64,000 nt of DNA, taken from NCBI GenBank assembly GCA_951640195.1, contig OX621175.1:930001-994000 (forward strand). The letters are read 5' to 3'. The notes beneath the pieces were generated by a model that saw only the letters and a program-made list of their open reading frames with translations, was not told the origin of the DNA and did no database searches. Source of the DNA: Porpolomopsis calyptriformis. Its lineage: Eukaryota; Basidiomycota; Agaricomycetes; Agaricales; Hygrophoraceae. Shown one piece after another: positions 35,894 to 46,846 of this stretch; the stretch's first letter is position 1, and the number at the start of each line of letters is the position of its first letter. A program made the position numbers and the translations under genes.

Positions 35894-36583
35894 TTAAAAG
35901 ACATTGAGAACGAATACGTCCGGATCCATCCCCATTCTCGAAAGACCCAGGAAACGATGACGACCGATCAAGAAATCGACCACCTTCAGCCCTTTCAGCC
36001 TCTCGGCTTCGCGGTCCCACCAACGAGGGGTGCGATTCACTCGGCATTCGTCTGCCGCATTCACTCCAAGTACGGCATCCCGAGAGGGCAGTTGACCAGA
36101 TTCAGAAACGGTGACGGTGAGGGCAAGGACATGATGTAGAGTGACAAGGACATCATATACCGTCACGATTTTATTTGCGTCATGAGGCAGCGGTGGGGAG
36201 ACCGTTATCGGCCACGGTAAACGAGGGGAGACGATTGTGATGCGTCGTAATCGCGGGTTCGTGGCTGGTTCGGCCAATGTATGGAGAGAAAGCGGACGGT
36301 GGTCAGGAAGAGTGGTGATGGTAGAAGGATGAAGTAGAAGGTCGAAGTCGATGTTTGGCTCTAACGAAAACCTTAGGATTCGGTTGATCGACGGTGGTGG
36401 TGGGAAGTAGTCTTCGGGAACCGGTGGAAGAGGTACGCATGCATATGGGGAACCCGTGTGTTGGAGGGGTGGTGGTGAAAGTGGCGGTGGGGAGAGCGTG
36501 ATGGGGAGGGCAATGGGGGATAATGGTTGTGGCCTCTGGGCACGGGGGGCTGAAGCTGAAGGGTAGTTGTTACTTGCGCACAT
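35894..36583 (-). CDS. DUF6699 domain protein (copy 2)
   Basis: Single-exon protein of 229 aa starting MCASNNYPS. The Pro-rich lead LSPPPLSPPPLQHTGSPY is followed by RILRFSLEPNIDFDLLLHPS, VTVYDVLVTLHHVLAL and the conserved end RHRFLGLSRMGMDPDVFVLNVF. The most diverged stretch against copies 1 and 3 is the last 50 residues before the conserved end. A TATA-like gtataaaat lies about 55 bp upstream on this strand. It is in tandem with copy 3 (37552-38223), and their upstream regions are alike, pointing to a local duplication. Confidence 0.85.
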   Translation of the reverse strand: MCASNNYPSASAPRAQRPQPLSPIALPITLSPPPLSPPPLQHTGSPYACVPLPPVPEDYFPPPPSINRILRFSLEPNIDFDLLLHPSTITTLPDHRPLSLHTLAEPATNPRLRRITIVSPRLPWPITVSPPLPHDANKIVTVYDVLVTLHHVLALTVTVSESGQLPSRDAVLGVNAADECRVNRTPRWWDREAERLKGLKVVDFLIGRHRFLGLSRMGMDPDVFVLNVF

Positions 36584-37551
36584 TATGACGGTGGCAAACG
36601 AGGATGGATGGAACGGTGAGGAACTGATAAAGGGGATTTTATACACGCACCGGATCCACACCGTGAGGTTTCGGGTTTTGCCATGAAGGAGGAGGGTCCC
36701 AATCCACCGATATCATTACCACCACATATGTGGGTAACGCGGATAGCGTCTGGCATATCGGCGGATAGTGGAGCTTTCTAAAAACTCTCGGAAAAACGAC
36801 TCGCAATACATTCTGAATGTTGTTGCGCGACCGATTGATGGAAGAGGCTAAAGGATTCTAAAAGATATCCGGAAAATGTGAGAGAAATCCACCATATCGG
36901 TCTTTGTTCTGGCTGCCCTCGATCAGAATGGCCAGGAATGGACAAGGACAGAGAGTCCGGGAGGTTGGCTATACCACATAATCAGACATGATTTTGGCCT
37001 CGGATAAGGGGAAAAAGATATTTCAGGTAAAGGTCCCAAGGCTTCGGTACACTTACACCCAAATGAGGCTTGGCGCCCATGTAAACCCAATGGGGGTGCA
37101 TGCGGGAAGCCCACCGGTTACTTTTGACACGAATTTGCCAGTAACTCTCAATGTGGATCCGACATTTGGAAAGTTTTCGGCTTTATTATCTCGATTCCAA
37201 AGTGATCGCAGGATCGATCAGCGCTACTTCTTTTTGCTTTGATGTTGCGAGCCCCGAGCTAATAAACCACGGCAGACCGGTTGCTGCCAATTATAAGCCA
37301 TTGGATGGGACCGTACCTCTGGAATCAGATCGCATCTAACATGCTTGTGTTTTAGCCACAGGGGTAGAAGTATTGGTGCATAAACCCCGTTTGAGATTCG
37401 AGTCAGATCACCCTGCGCAGTCATCATGTTGACTGGTCATGTCAATACTCTGCGAGCTTATTTGGCTGTGGTAGCCTACACACCACTCAGAAGCACGGCC
37501 GATTTGTGTCTGAAACAAATACCATTGGTGTATCAGATATTCGATCCTCAG
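36584..37551. other. Intergenic between tandem DUF6699 genes
   Basis: About 970 bp. The first 300 bp (36584-36930) resemble the region upstream of copy 3 (38224-38660), including a decayed block around atatcggcggatagtggagc. The remainder shows nothing I recognise. Confidence 0.5.
36636..36648 (-). promoter_or_regulatory. TATA-like box of DUF6699 copy 2
   Basis: gtataaaat on the minus strand, about 55 bp before the ATG at 36583. Same spacing as in the two paralogues. Confidence 0.55.
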
Positions 37552-38223
37552 TCAAAAGACATTGAGAACGAATGTGTCCGGATCTCTCCCCATTCTCGAA
37601 AGACCCAAGAAACGGTGACGACCCATCAAGAAGTCAATCCGCTTTACACCCTTCGCTCTCTCAGCCTCACATGTCTGCCGATCCGTGATCTGACTGACTC
37701 GGCATTCGCATGCTGCATTTATCCGGAGCACAGCATCCTCAGATAGCAATCGACCATATTCGGCAGGTGCAATCGCGAGGGTAAGGATACGATGTAACGT
37801 AACAAGGACATTGGATACCGTCACAATATTGTTTGCCAATGGCGGGGAGACTGTTATCGACCATGGTAAAAGAGGGGAGACGATCGTCATGCATTGTAGT
37901 GGCGGGTTCGTGGCTGGCTCGGCCAGTGTATGAAGAGAAAGCGGACGGTGGTCAGGAAGAGTGGTGATGGTAGAAGGATGAAGTAGGAGGTCAAAGTTGA
38001 CATTGGGCTGTAATGAAAACCGCAGGATACGGTGGATTGACGGTGATGGCGGGAAATGGTCTTCGGACACTGGTGGTAGTGGTACGCGTGCATATGGAGA
38101 GCCTGCATGCTGGAGTGGTGGGGGTATAAGTGGTGGTGGGGTGGACGGGGAGCAGGGAAACATGTGGTGAGAGGATAATGGGTAGGCACGGGGGGTTAGC
38201 GGGTGGGTGTCGGTGGAGTACAT
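37552..38223 (-). CDS. DUF6699 domain protein (copy 3)
   Basis: Single-exon protein of 223 aa starting MYSTDTHPLTPRAYPLSS, which aligns with copy 1 (MYPSDTYYTIPRA). It has the same Pro-rich lead, RILRFSLQPNVNFDLLLHPS, ATNPPLQCMTIVSPLLPWSI and RHRFLGLSRMGRDPDTFVLNVF. An in-frame ATG upstream (38364) exists but would lie ahead of the TATA box, so the internal start is preferred. Closest to copy 1 in the N-terminus and to copy 2 in position. Confidence 0.85.
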   Translation of the reverse strand: MYSTDTHPLTPRAYPLSSHHMFPCSPSTPPPLIPPPLQHAGSPYARVPLPPVSEDHFPPSPSIHRILRFSLQPNVNFDLLLHPSTITTLPDHRPLSLHTLAEPATNPPLQCMTIVSPLLPWSITVSPPLANNIVTVSNVLVTLHRILTLAIAPAEYGRLLSEDAVLRINAACECRVSQITDRQTCEAERAKGVKRIDFLMGRHRFLGLSRMGRDPDTFVLNVF

Positions 38224-39165
38224 TGTGGTGGTGGTAGGAGGATAAGAATGCAGTGGGGGGAGATTGATGAACAGATCCTTTATATACGTATCGGAACTGC
38301 AAAGTAGGGTTTCCAGTTTGGCCAAGGGAGGTAGGCCAGGGAGCGGGGGCGGGTCATAAGTCACGGCTGATGCGGTACCGACACCATTACTATAAATGTG
38401 GATAAAGCAGATTGTGCCTGCGATATCGGAGGAGAGTGGAGTTGACTAAAAGTTACAATGACGGCTTAAAGGAGTTTCAGATAGCTGGGTACCACTGCGC
38501 AGATTCGTCCAATTTGCGGCGCAGTCCAATTTGGCGGAGGAGCGTATGAAAAGGGAATCGAAGGATACTTAATAGAGGAACCAAGATGCTAGAACGCAAT
38601 CATGGTGGTCTGGTTCCAAATGGATGGGTTCATCGATCAGAATGCCCTCAGATGGGAGGGGGGGTGAGGGAGAGATGGTGATGGAAATGAAATGAGGCTG
38701 GTAAGAATGATTTGTCAGCAGCGCCACGATCTGACCCTGCAATGATGTTGGGAGCTAAGACCTACGTGAGGTTCGAAAGGCTGTCTACACGCTGACTTCG
38801 AGGGACTATGCGTGTCGAAGAAACAACGTGCGAGGGAGTCATATAATAAATAGAAAGAAATTTTAACATGTTGATTGGGAATGGACAAAGTCTTTGCCAA
38901 CCCACAGCACAGGTGTATCTGAATGTAATCCGGCGGTTCAGTTAAAGCCTTCACAGCTAAATTGACAATCACAAACAAAGATTGGACGTCTCTTGGACAC
39001 AGCAAGGCTGTAAGTCTAATTTATTTTGGTTTTCATGATCTTCATGATTGATATTCTTCAACAGCAAACGCATTGCTTGGAACAGTGTACTGGAAGAAGT
39101 GATCATAAAGATTGCATGAATAGGTGTATGGATCACAGAAGAAGACTTGATATATTACTTCAACG
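38224..39165. other. Intergenic, promoters only
   Basis: About 940 bp between divergent DUF6699 copy 3 and CIA1. The first 400 bp resemble the upstream region of copy 2. Nothing else recognised. Confidence 0.5.
38278..38290 (-). promoter_or_regulatory. TATA box of DUF6699 copy 3
   Basis: gtatataaagg on the minus strand, about 60 bp before the ATG at 38223, matching the element before copy 1. Confidence 0.6.
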
Positions 39166-40438
39166 ATGATTCAACTCGTTTCCGAATTTCGAGGTTCAAT
39201 TGTTTATGCCAGACTTCATTCTTGTCTGATCTCTCTTCCAAGGACATGATGATCGTGCGTGGCACGTCGCTTGGAACCCAGCCAAACCGATTTTGGCATC
39301 TTGCTCTGGGGACAGATCTGTCCAATTGTACACCTACCGGCTCCAACCTAACACGGACCGTCCCCCGACCGTCGCGTTCTCACCCGTCGCGGCCATTTCC
39401 ACTGACCACACCAAGACGGTGCGTTCGATAGCTTGGTCACCGTCTGGAGAGACGCTCGCGACTGCCTCTTTTGATGCAACCATCGGGGTGTGGGAGCAGG
39501 AGCACGGCGAGGAGGGTGCAGGAAGGGGATGGGAATGTGCGTCCGTGCTCGAGGGGCACGAGACCGAGTGCAAGAGCGTCGCTTTCTCGGCCTCGGGTGC
39601 GCTGCTGGCTAGCTGCAGTCGGGATAAGACCGTCTGGGTGTGGGAGGGTACGTCCCGAACTTTTTTGGCATAGAAATATGTATTGATCGTGATTGCAGTC
39701 CATCCCGATGCCGATTTCGAATGTCTCGGGGTTCTTATGGAGCACACTCAAGATGTCAAATGTGTTTCGTGGCATCCGACAGAGGAGGTCAAACGCCCTC
39801 TCGTCTTTATTCATTGATTCTAATCATTCCCAAAGATCCTCGCCTCTGCATCCTACGACGACAGCATAAAACTTTACATCGACGACCCCTACGAGGACTG
39901 GTTTTGCTTCAGCACCCTTACCGGACACGACTCGACCGTCTGGTCGCTGGCCTGGTCTCCGAATGGAAGATATCTCGCGTCTGCGTCTGACGACCGCATG
40001 GTGCGGGTGTGGAAGAGGGTCGCAGAGCACAAATTCGAGTGTGTGCTTGTGCTTGCAGAGCACGAGCGGGCCGTGTACTCCCTCAGCTGGGGCGCCGGAA
40101 AAGTGGGCATCGCTGAGGAAGGCGAGGAGTGTCTGGGCTGGCTTGCGAGTACTGGGAGCGATGGAACGATTAACGTTTGGGAGTTATCGGTGAGTGTTTT
40201 CCTTTTTTTTTCTTCTTTCAGGTCATGTTTCTCACTAGCTCAGGAATCACGCATGCTCGATGGATTGATGAGCAAAACGCCACCGTCGCATAAACTGATA
40301 GCACGTCTCCCTTCCGCACACGGTGTGTACGATGTAAACGCGGTGGCGTGGTGCCCACGGAAAGGATTCGAGGACATTCTAGCGACGGCGGGCGACGATG
40401 GGATTGTTCGAGTCTGGCAGATTTCTATTTTCACGTGA
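39166..40438 (+). CDS. CIA1: Cytosolic iron-sulfur assembly WD40 protein CIA1/CIAO1
   Basis: Seven-bladed WD40 scaffold of the CIA targeting complex that hands Fe-S clusters to cytosolic and nuclear proteins. CDS join(39166..39193,39243..39647,39699..39787,39836..40189,40244..40438), 356 aa. Recognisable parts: SEFRGHDDRAWHVAWNP, STDHTKTVRSIAWSPSGETL, VLEGHETECKSVAFSASG, CSRDKTVWVWE, LMEHTQDVKCVSWHPTEE, SASYDDSIKLY, LTGHDSTVWSLAWSPNGRY, GVYDVNAVAWCPRKG and GDDGIVRVWQI. The 28-nt first exon was set by the Gly codon split at the GRGHD-like junction. The last residues (SIFT) and the TGA stop lie inside the left end of the 747-bp palindromic element that follows, so the original C-terminus may have been replaced. 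Confidence 0.93.
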
Positions 40439-41171
40439 TTGACCGCACTGTGGGAAAACACCAAAAAGGTGCAAACTGGTCACGAAATTTGTAACAGCGA
40501 TATCTCAATAAATACTGGCTCAATTGACAAGCTGCAGCACTCTACGTGCTCAGCTCATTGTTGCGCAGGTCATCATTATGGCATTTTGTAGTATACTTGC
40601 CTGTACATATTTTTCATTTTTCACCCAGCCAATTAGCTAGTACAATTCATAACAATGATATCTCAATAAATACTGACTCAATTGACAAGCTGCAACACTC
40701 TAGATGCTCAGCTCATTGCTGGGCAGGTCATGAACCCATCACCTCATGATCTTATGCATGTTTACCAATATAATGGGTTGATCTTCTGCCATGCTAGATT
40801 ACTGACTGAAATTAAACAACAATGCTGTGTTACTGACTGAAATTATAAATGAAATAATGGGTTCATGACCTGCCCAGCAATGAGCTGAGCATCTAGAGTG
40901 TTGCAGCTTGTCAATTGAGTCAGTATTTATTGAGATATCATTGTTATGAATTGTACTAGCTAATTGGCTGGGTGAAAAATGAAAAATATGTACAGGCAAG
41001 TATACTACAAAATGCCATAATGATGACCTGCGCAACAATGAGCTGAGCACGTAGAGTGCTGCAGCTTGTCAATTGAGCCAGTATTTATTGAGATATCGCT
41101 GTTACAAATTTCGTGACCAGTTTGCACCTTTTTGGTGTTTTCCCACAGTGCGGTCAATCACGTGAAAATAG
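40425..41171. mobile_element. 747-bp foldback (palindromic) element
   Basis: Left arm 40425-40739 and right arm 40857-41171 are 315-bp inverted repeats that pair without gaps. Every position I compared is identical, and open frames in the two arms translate the same. The 117-bp spacer is AT-rich. Each arm holds two direct copies of a unit of about 78 bp (atatctcaataaatactg through cagctcattg). The ends read ctattttcacgtgattg; a flanking TA inside both ends would fit a TA target duplication (Tc1/mariner or PIF/Harbinger-like MITE), but this is not proven. No transposase is present. It overlaps the last codons of CIA1 and ends 45 bp before the HIS5 ATG. Confidence 0.88.
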
Positions 41172-41216
41172 CAATAATTTAGCGTAAATACCTAAAAAAG
41201 GAATTTTAAATCGAAA

Positions 41217-42573
41217 ATGCCCATCCTCGGTCTCCCAACCTCTCGTCCGCCTTCTAAGCCCGCCCATTTCGACATCGAGCGAGTGATTCGACCGAACATT
41301 CTCGCTCTTCATCCGTATCGATGTGCGCGAGACGACTACAAGCGCGGGATCCTTCTGGACGCTAACGAGAACGCGTTGGGACCGTCCATAGAGCACGCTC
41401 GGGTGGGCGAGCTGCTCCAGCCGACAGAGGAACTCGACCTCCATCGGTACCCCGACCCCTCGCACGACGGGATCAAGGCACGCATTGCAGAGCTGCGCGG
41501 TCTCTCCGCCGAGGCTGTCGATCATGTCTTCCTCGGCGTCGGGTCCGACGAGGTGATTGACCTCCTCATCCGGCTCTCCGTCGTCCCTGGAAAGGAACGA
41601 GTGTTGATCACACCGCCTACTTATGGGATGTACGCGGTGTGCGCGCAAGTCAACGATGTGGGTGTCGTTCGCTGCCCCTTGGAACTGAGTGGGCATGCGG
41701 GGGAGGGTGGGGAGCACGGACGGTTTGGATTGAGAGTAGACGAGGTGAGATGGGTTATTATTATGGTCGTTTTTTCTTTTTTGACCGTCGCGATGTCAAG
41801 GTGAAGAAAGTCATCGACGCCGATCCCTTGATCAAACTCATCTTTCTCTGCTCGCCCGGAAATCCGACGGGGACACTCATCCCACTCAGTTCTATTAAAG
41901 CTCTTTTAGACTATGAGAATTTCAAAGGGATCGTTGTCGTCGACGAGGCCTACGTTGACTTCTCAGGCGAGAACGCCAGCGCGGTCTCGCTTGTGCCGGA
42001 ATACGCAAACCTGTGTGTTATGCAAACCCTGAGCAAGAGTTTCGGGCTGGCCGCTATACGGTGGGTGTAGGGGGGGTATCATCCCAGTTGTTGGTCTCAC
42101 GGGGTACCTTTTCCAGCTTAGGTGTGGCCATAGCGCAGCCACCACTCATTCGGGTTTTATCGAATACAAAGGCGCCGTACAACATTTCGACGCCGACAGC
42201 CCATCTCGCCCTCGCCGCTCTCTCGCCTCCCGCGGTGCAGAGGATGCGGGAAAAGATTGCGAGGCTGATTGAGTGGCGCGGGGCACTTATGAGCGCGCTT
42301 GCCGAGCTGGCTCCGCTCGGTCTTGGCGTGCCTATCGGAGCGAACGATGCGAACTTTGTGTTGATCCCCGTGCTCGACTCGGATGGTATACTGCCGGACA
42401 ACGAGCGGGCGGAGAAGGTGTACAAGACGATGGCGGAGGAGAAGGGCGTGGTGGTGAGATTTAGAGGTAGAGAACCGGGATGTGCTGGGTGCCTGAGAAT
42501 TACCGTTGGGAGCGAGAACGAGAACGAGATGGTGGTTGCGAAGCTGGGGGAGGTATTGAGATCAATGAAATGA
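41217..42573 (+). CDS. HIS5: Histidinol-phosphate aminotransferase
   Basis: PLP-dependent transamination of imidazole acetol phosphate in histidine synthesis. CDS join(41217..41744,41801..42060,42117..42573), 414 aa. Landmarks: RPNILALHPYRCARDDY, LDANENALGPS, LHRYPDPSHDGIKARIAEL, FLGVGSDEVIDLLIR, PTYGMYAVCAQ, LCSPGNPTG, VVVDEAYVDFSG, and the PLP lysine in QTLSKSFGLAAIRLG (codon split by the second intron). The C-terminal domain ends RGREPGCAGCLRITVG. No lesion. Its promoter has been cut down to 45 bp of ordinary sequence by the palindromic element upstream, so control elements may now lie in that element. Confidence 0.94.
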
Positions 42574-42763
42574 GCTTTTAGCACGTGTGGCCGCTGCCTA
42601 GCCCGATGAGGAAAATGTCAGCTCCTTGCATTCCGCTCAATTGATTTTATACCCGCAGCCAGAGTTTGCGCTGCGTATATCCTCAGCCTGCACGGCATTC
42701 TTTGATACCTTTTAATACCCACTTCAGTCTGCTCTTCCAGATTTCAATCAGGACACTAGCCGG

Positions 42764-45700
42764 ATGGCCAGACAGAAAACACTTTCCCCACAGGAGATCT
42801 ACAAGGCTAGGAGGGAACGGGAGGAGGAGGAAAGGAACGCGTATCTGCCACCAGGTCTTATCAATCATGGAAATACATGCTTCATGAATTCGGTTCTTCA
42901 GGGCGTGAGTCCGTCTCTCTCGCCTCTCTTTCCGGGGTATCGATCGAGCTCCCCCTTTCCTAGTTGATAGCCACACCTCTGTTGTCCGACCTCGCTCAGT
43001 TCAAGCCATTCTCTCAAAAGCTTTCTTCCACCGCCGTCTCGCCCAGGCAATCACCCCAGCTGACGAACGAGCACGGGTTTGGGGGCGAATACGAGCGGAA
43101 GTGGGTGTCGGGAATGCCGATCGGAGACGTGTTTGTGTTCATCATGCACAGGGCGTGGGCTCTTCAGCGTGCACGCAGGAGGGAGAGTATAAGTCCCAGG
43201 TGGGTGCCATCCATCTTTCCATCTGTACTCACTTCGAGTTAGTTTCTATTATAGAGCGTTGTTAACGACGCTTGGACGAAAGTATGATCAATATCTTGAT
43301 TTTGCACAACAAGATGCGCATGAATTTCTGCGACAGTTGCTGGACGTCATGCGAATGGAGGAATTTGATGTATGTCGTATTTTCTTGTTGTGTACCAAGC
43401 GTGATCGAGGTGTTTGTAGATTATCAAGGCACGTCGGCCCCCGACTCGTACAGAAAAACCCAGAAAGCATCAAAGGAGACACACCTACCAATCCACATCA
43501 TCCTCGAACCACCCCAACGGTGCATCCGATGGGATGACCCCAGACGATAAGCTCATGCCCTTCGTCGACATGATCTTTGGCGGTAAACTCACGAGCATCC
43601 TGGTTTGTGAAAAGTGCAAGCACGTGTCGCAGACGCAAGAGGACTTTAACGATCTAAGCCTGAGCATCAAACCGGAGGATTATACCAAGGAGCGCAAGCG
43701 CGATTTGTTCAAGAGCTTTGCCAAGCGACTCACCTCTTTCCCCACCAATGCTTTTGGCGGCGGCGTGGAAATGCAGCGGTCGTCCTCGGTGCCACCCAGC
43801 CCACGGGGCGTCAACCAGCTCGCTGAGCTCCCGATTGAGGATGGACCGAGGCGGAGGAGCTTGGATATCATATCCGATACTAGCTTAGATGATACCGTGG
43901 TCGTTTCAAAGAGTGAACTGGACGGTTCTGGTCTAGAAGAGGCCGTTGGAACACCCCCCATTACATCTGACGGGAAACAACACCCAACAGTGATCGAGGA
44001 GGTAAAACAGGTTACCGAGCCGCCAAAGGTGGAGAAGGAGAAAAAGGAAAAGGACGATGCTAGTTGGTCAAAACTCGGTCGGAGGATAAGTATGTCTATC
44101 AGGTTAGGAAAAGACAAGGAGCGAAACGGCCGGCCAAAGGACGTGAACCCCAAGACTGCCTCAGACCTTTCGGCGAATAAGCAAAAGGAGACTGAAGAAC
44201 GCACCATACTCCAAGGACCTTTTCCGTTGACTTCCTCCGCGAGTGGCTCGGATATCGGACACAATACCGATCCTTCTCCCGATCTTCCTACTAAAGGAGC
44301 GGTTAAACTCAACTCTCCTTTCCTTTCGGAGAGGGCAAAATTGCGAGTTCGGAAACGAGACTCACGTCCCAAATCAATATCGGTCATTCCGCTCACTCAG
44401 TCAGCGACGCCCCCTACGGCGCAGGCTTCACACCGCCTTCCTACCATCCAACAAATATCAAACAAACGTCCCAAATCACCGCAGCCGCCAAAACCTACGC
44501 CCGAGGAAACTGCGTATCTGCGCCAGATCCTTGCGGATATCACCCCGGCTTCGTCAAACCCATTCGGTCTCTTCAAAAACTCGGGCCAGCATGAGACCAA
44601 CCACGTTCCACCGTCCACATCGTCTTCGTCAGCAAACGCCTTATGGTTAAAAATGGGTCAGCTTGCGGGAATCGAGGAGTGTCTGAGGTTGTTCACTGCC
44701 GTCGAAATACTTGACGGAGAGAACATGGTCGGCTGTCGACGGTGTTGGAAAATCGAAAATGGCGTATATACCACATCCCCTCAGGGCGACGGTGAATCTC
44801 CTAGAGAAGACTCGGACAATGACGAGAATGAGAAAGGCGAGAAAGATGATGTCCAAGCCGGATTATATCAGCCAAATGGCATCGGAAAACCCTCTCCCCT
44901 TCATGTCCCTCCTTTGTCGGCACCATCTTTGCCCTTTTCATCTCTATCCGCGTCGGTCTCAAGCCCGATCCTATCACTCTACTCCCACAAGAATCGAAGT
45001 GACAACGTATCCATAGCGTCTTTACCCTTATTGGATACCTCAGTTACCGCTGGGGTAAAGAAATCCCCTCCATCCTTGTCTCTGAGGGACGATACCAGTT
45101 CGGCTGAATTTCAAACAGCATCAAGCGGTTCGCCGACGCCCGCCGTATCAACTCCCTCTCCTGAAGACCCCTCTTCACCCCTTACGGCCCGTCCCATTCT
45201 CTTCCGGAAACACTCGGATACCTCGCAGCTCCAGACAGCACCGCCAACCTACGGAAGTATCCCGATACCCTTGATATCAACAACCGCTCCAGAGTCACCA
45301 TCCTCCCCATCAACCGCACGACCAAGGCCTGAACAAAACTCACGCTGGGCACCACCCCCGTCTCAGGACTCGCTTCGGACGCCAACAATGCTCCATGGAC
45401 GTCCCAAAGAGAGTGACTTTTACGACAATAGTTACGAAAGCTCTGAGACCGAGAGTGACGATGCTTCGACGACCACGTCTGCTTGTGACCAGTCTGAAAG
45501 CTCGTCTCCGACACTGGCATCCCCCGGTCCATCGCGGCATCCCTCTCAACATTCCAAAGAATCATCATCGTCGGCGTCGAACAAACCCGTCCGGCCGAAG
45601 CATGTGATCATGCGCGCGGCGTACAAGCGCTACCTTATCGGGACACCCCCGCCGATCCTCGTCATCCACCTGAAACGGTTCCAGCAGATCGCCAAGACCC

Positions 45701-46187
45701 ATCTGATCTCGTTCACTCATGGCTTTAAAAAACTGGAAGACTACGTGACATTTCATGAATACCTAGACCTGACTCCGTTCCTTGCCCCGAAGAAGGAAGA
45801 CTTTGGTCTGGGGAAGGCAGGCAGGAAGAAATTGGGTCGCTCGAAGGAAAAGGAACGGTGCATGTACCGTCTTTACGCCGTTGTCGTGCACATTGGAAAT
45901 ATGGTGCGCTTTATATATATATATATATATATTACATTATTGATCTTACACACCTTTTGTAGCTCGGAGGCCACTATGTTGCATATACTGCCCTCCCAAC
46001 CCCTCCCGCCGCTCCACCATCGAGGAGCGCTTCGGCGTCAACTGTCAACACAGAGACGGCTCCAGCCACTGCAAATAACAAGCCATCTCGTAAATGGGCC
46101 TACATCAGCGACACCGTCGTCCGACTCACTACCATAGAAGAGGTCCTTAAAGTGAAAGCTTATATCTGCATGTATGAGCGCATATAA
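42764..46187 (+). CDS. Ubiquitin carboxyl-terminal hydrolase (USP16/45-like catalytic domain)
   Basis: Cysteine protease that removes ubiquitin. CDS join(42764..42904,42964..43199,43255..43369,43420..45903,45963..46187), 1066 aa. Cys box GLINHGNTCFMNSVLQ, QQDAHEFLRQLLD, zinc-ribbon half LVCEKCKHVSQTQEDF, the other half GCRRCWKI, PPILVIHLKRFQQ, and the His box LGGHYVAYTA, with a late Asp/Asn region KWAYISDTVV. Between the two zinc halves lies a long Ser/Pro/Lys-rich insert (about residues 190-490) and a second (about 540-780), both probably disordered regulatory arms. A basic helix precedes the Cys box. The last intron carries a (TA)10 run at 45912-45932. Confidence 0.92.
45912..45932. repeat. 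(TA)n microsatellite in a USP intron
   Basis: About ten TA units inside the last intron of the ubiquitin protease, just after the GTGCGC donor. Confidence 0.9.
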
Positions 46188-46846
46188 CCTTTATTGGCAG
46201 TCATCTTGTGTCACGTAATTTTTTTCTTTTTTTTTTTTTCGTTCGTATCGCCTTGCCTTTTCCGACAGACGATTTATCTTTCTTAACTCAACCTATTCAC
46301 TTAGTTTTCCTGCGTCGTGGATGATCCAGGCGATCAGAGCTGACGGATATGGTATAATGTACTAGACACTTCTAACTTAAATTTTGATCTGGCGTGTAGC
46401 ATAATGAGATAAAAAGGTCTTTTTTTTTTGGATGGGGAAGGACTCACTGGCTTCGACGAGTGCGGGATTTAGAAGGAATTTTGTAAGAGCTGAATTGTGA
46501 AATTGAGTGGACATCTGTGGCGGAAGATTTAGATGACATGCTGACCATCTGAGTAGTCTGGCGTACATGCTCACGAAATCAAATTCGTATTCCCTTCACT
46601 TCATACATGGGAGCCACATCTCATGACTGCACATCCTCACCATTGTTCATGATACCGTGAATGAGTCATTGCATCCGGTAATACCAGTCATTTACAAGTA
46701 CACCCTTTCCTTGGTGGATCAGTTTCAAATTTAACGACAAAAAGAGTGATACAGACAGGCGTGCGTAAGGTGATGTGGACACTGGTCGTGCAGCAGGCCA
46801 AACATGAAGAGAATGATAGAAAGCCAAGAATTGAAAATTAACTCCC
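46188..46846. other. Convergent intergenic region
   Basis: About 660 bp between the 3' ends of the ubiquitin protease (plus) and the NB-ARC-TPR gene (minus). It has T-rich tracts typical of 3' regions near 46220 and 46418. No gene recognised. Confidence 0.5.

Noticed and set aside
40221..40243. Earlier acceptor (ttcag at 40220) for the last CIA1 intron
   Set aside because: It would make a 31-nt intron and shift the frame out of the conserved C-terminal blade.
40546..41050. Identical 67-residue open frames in both arms of the palindrome
   Set aside because: They are the same sequence read in mirrored arms, with no domain or codon signal; a by-product of the inverted repeat.
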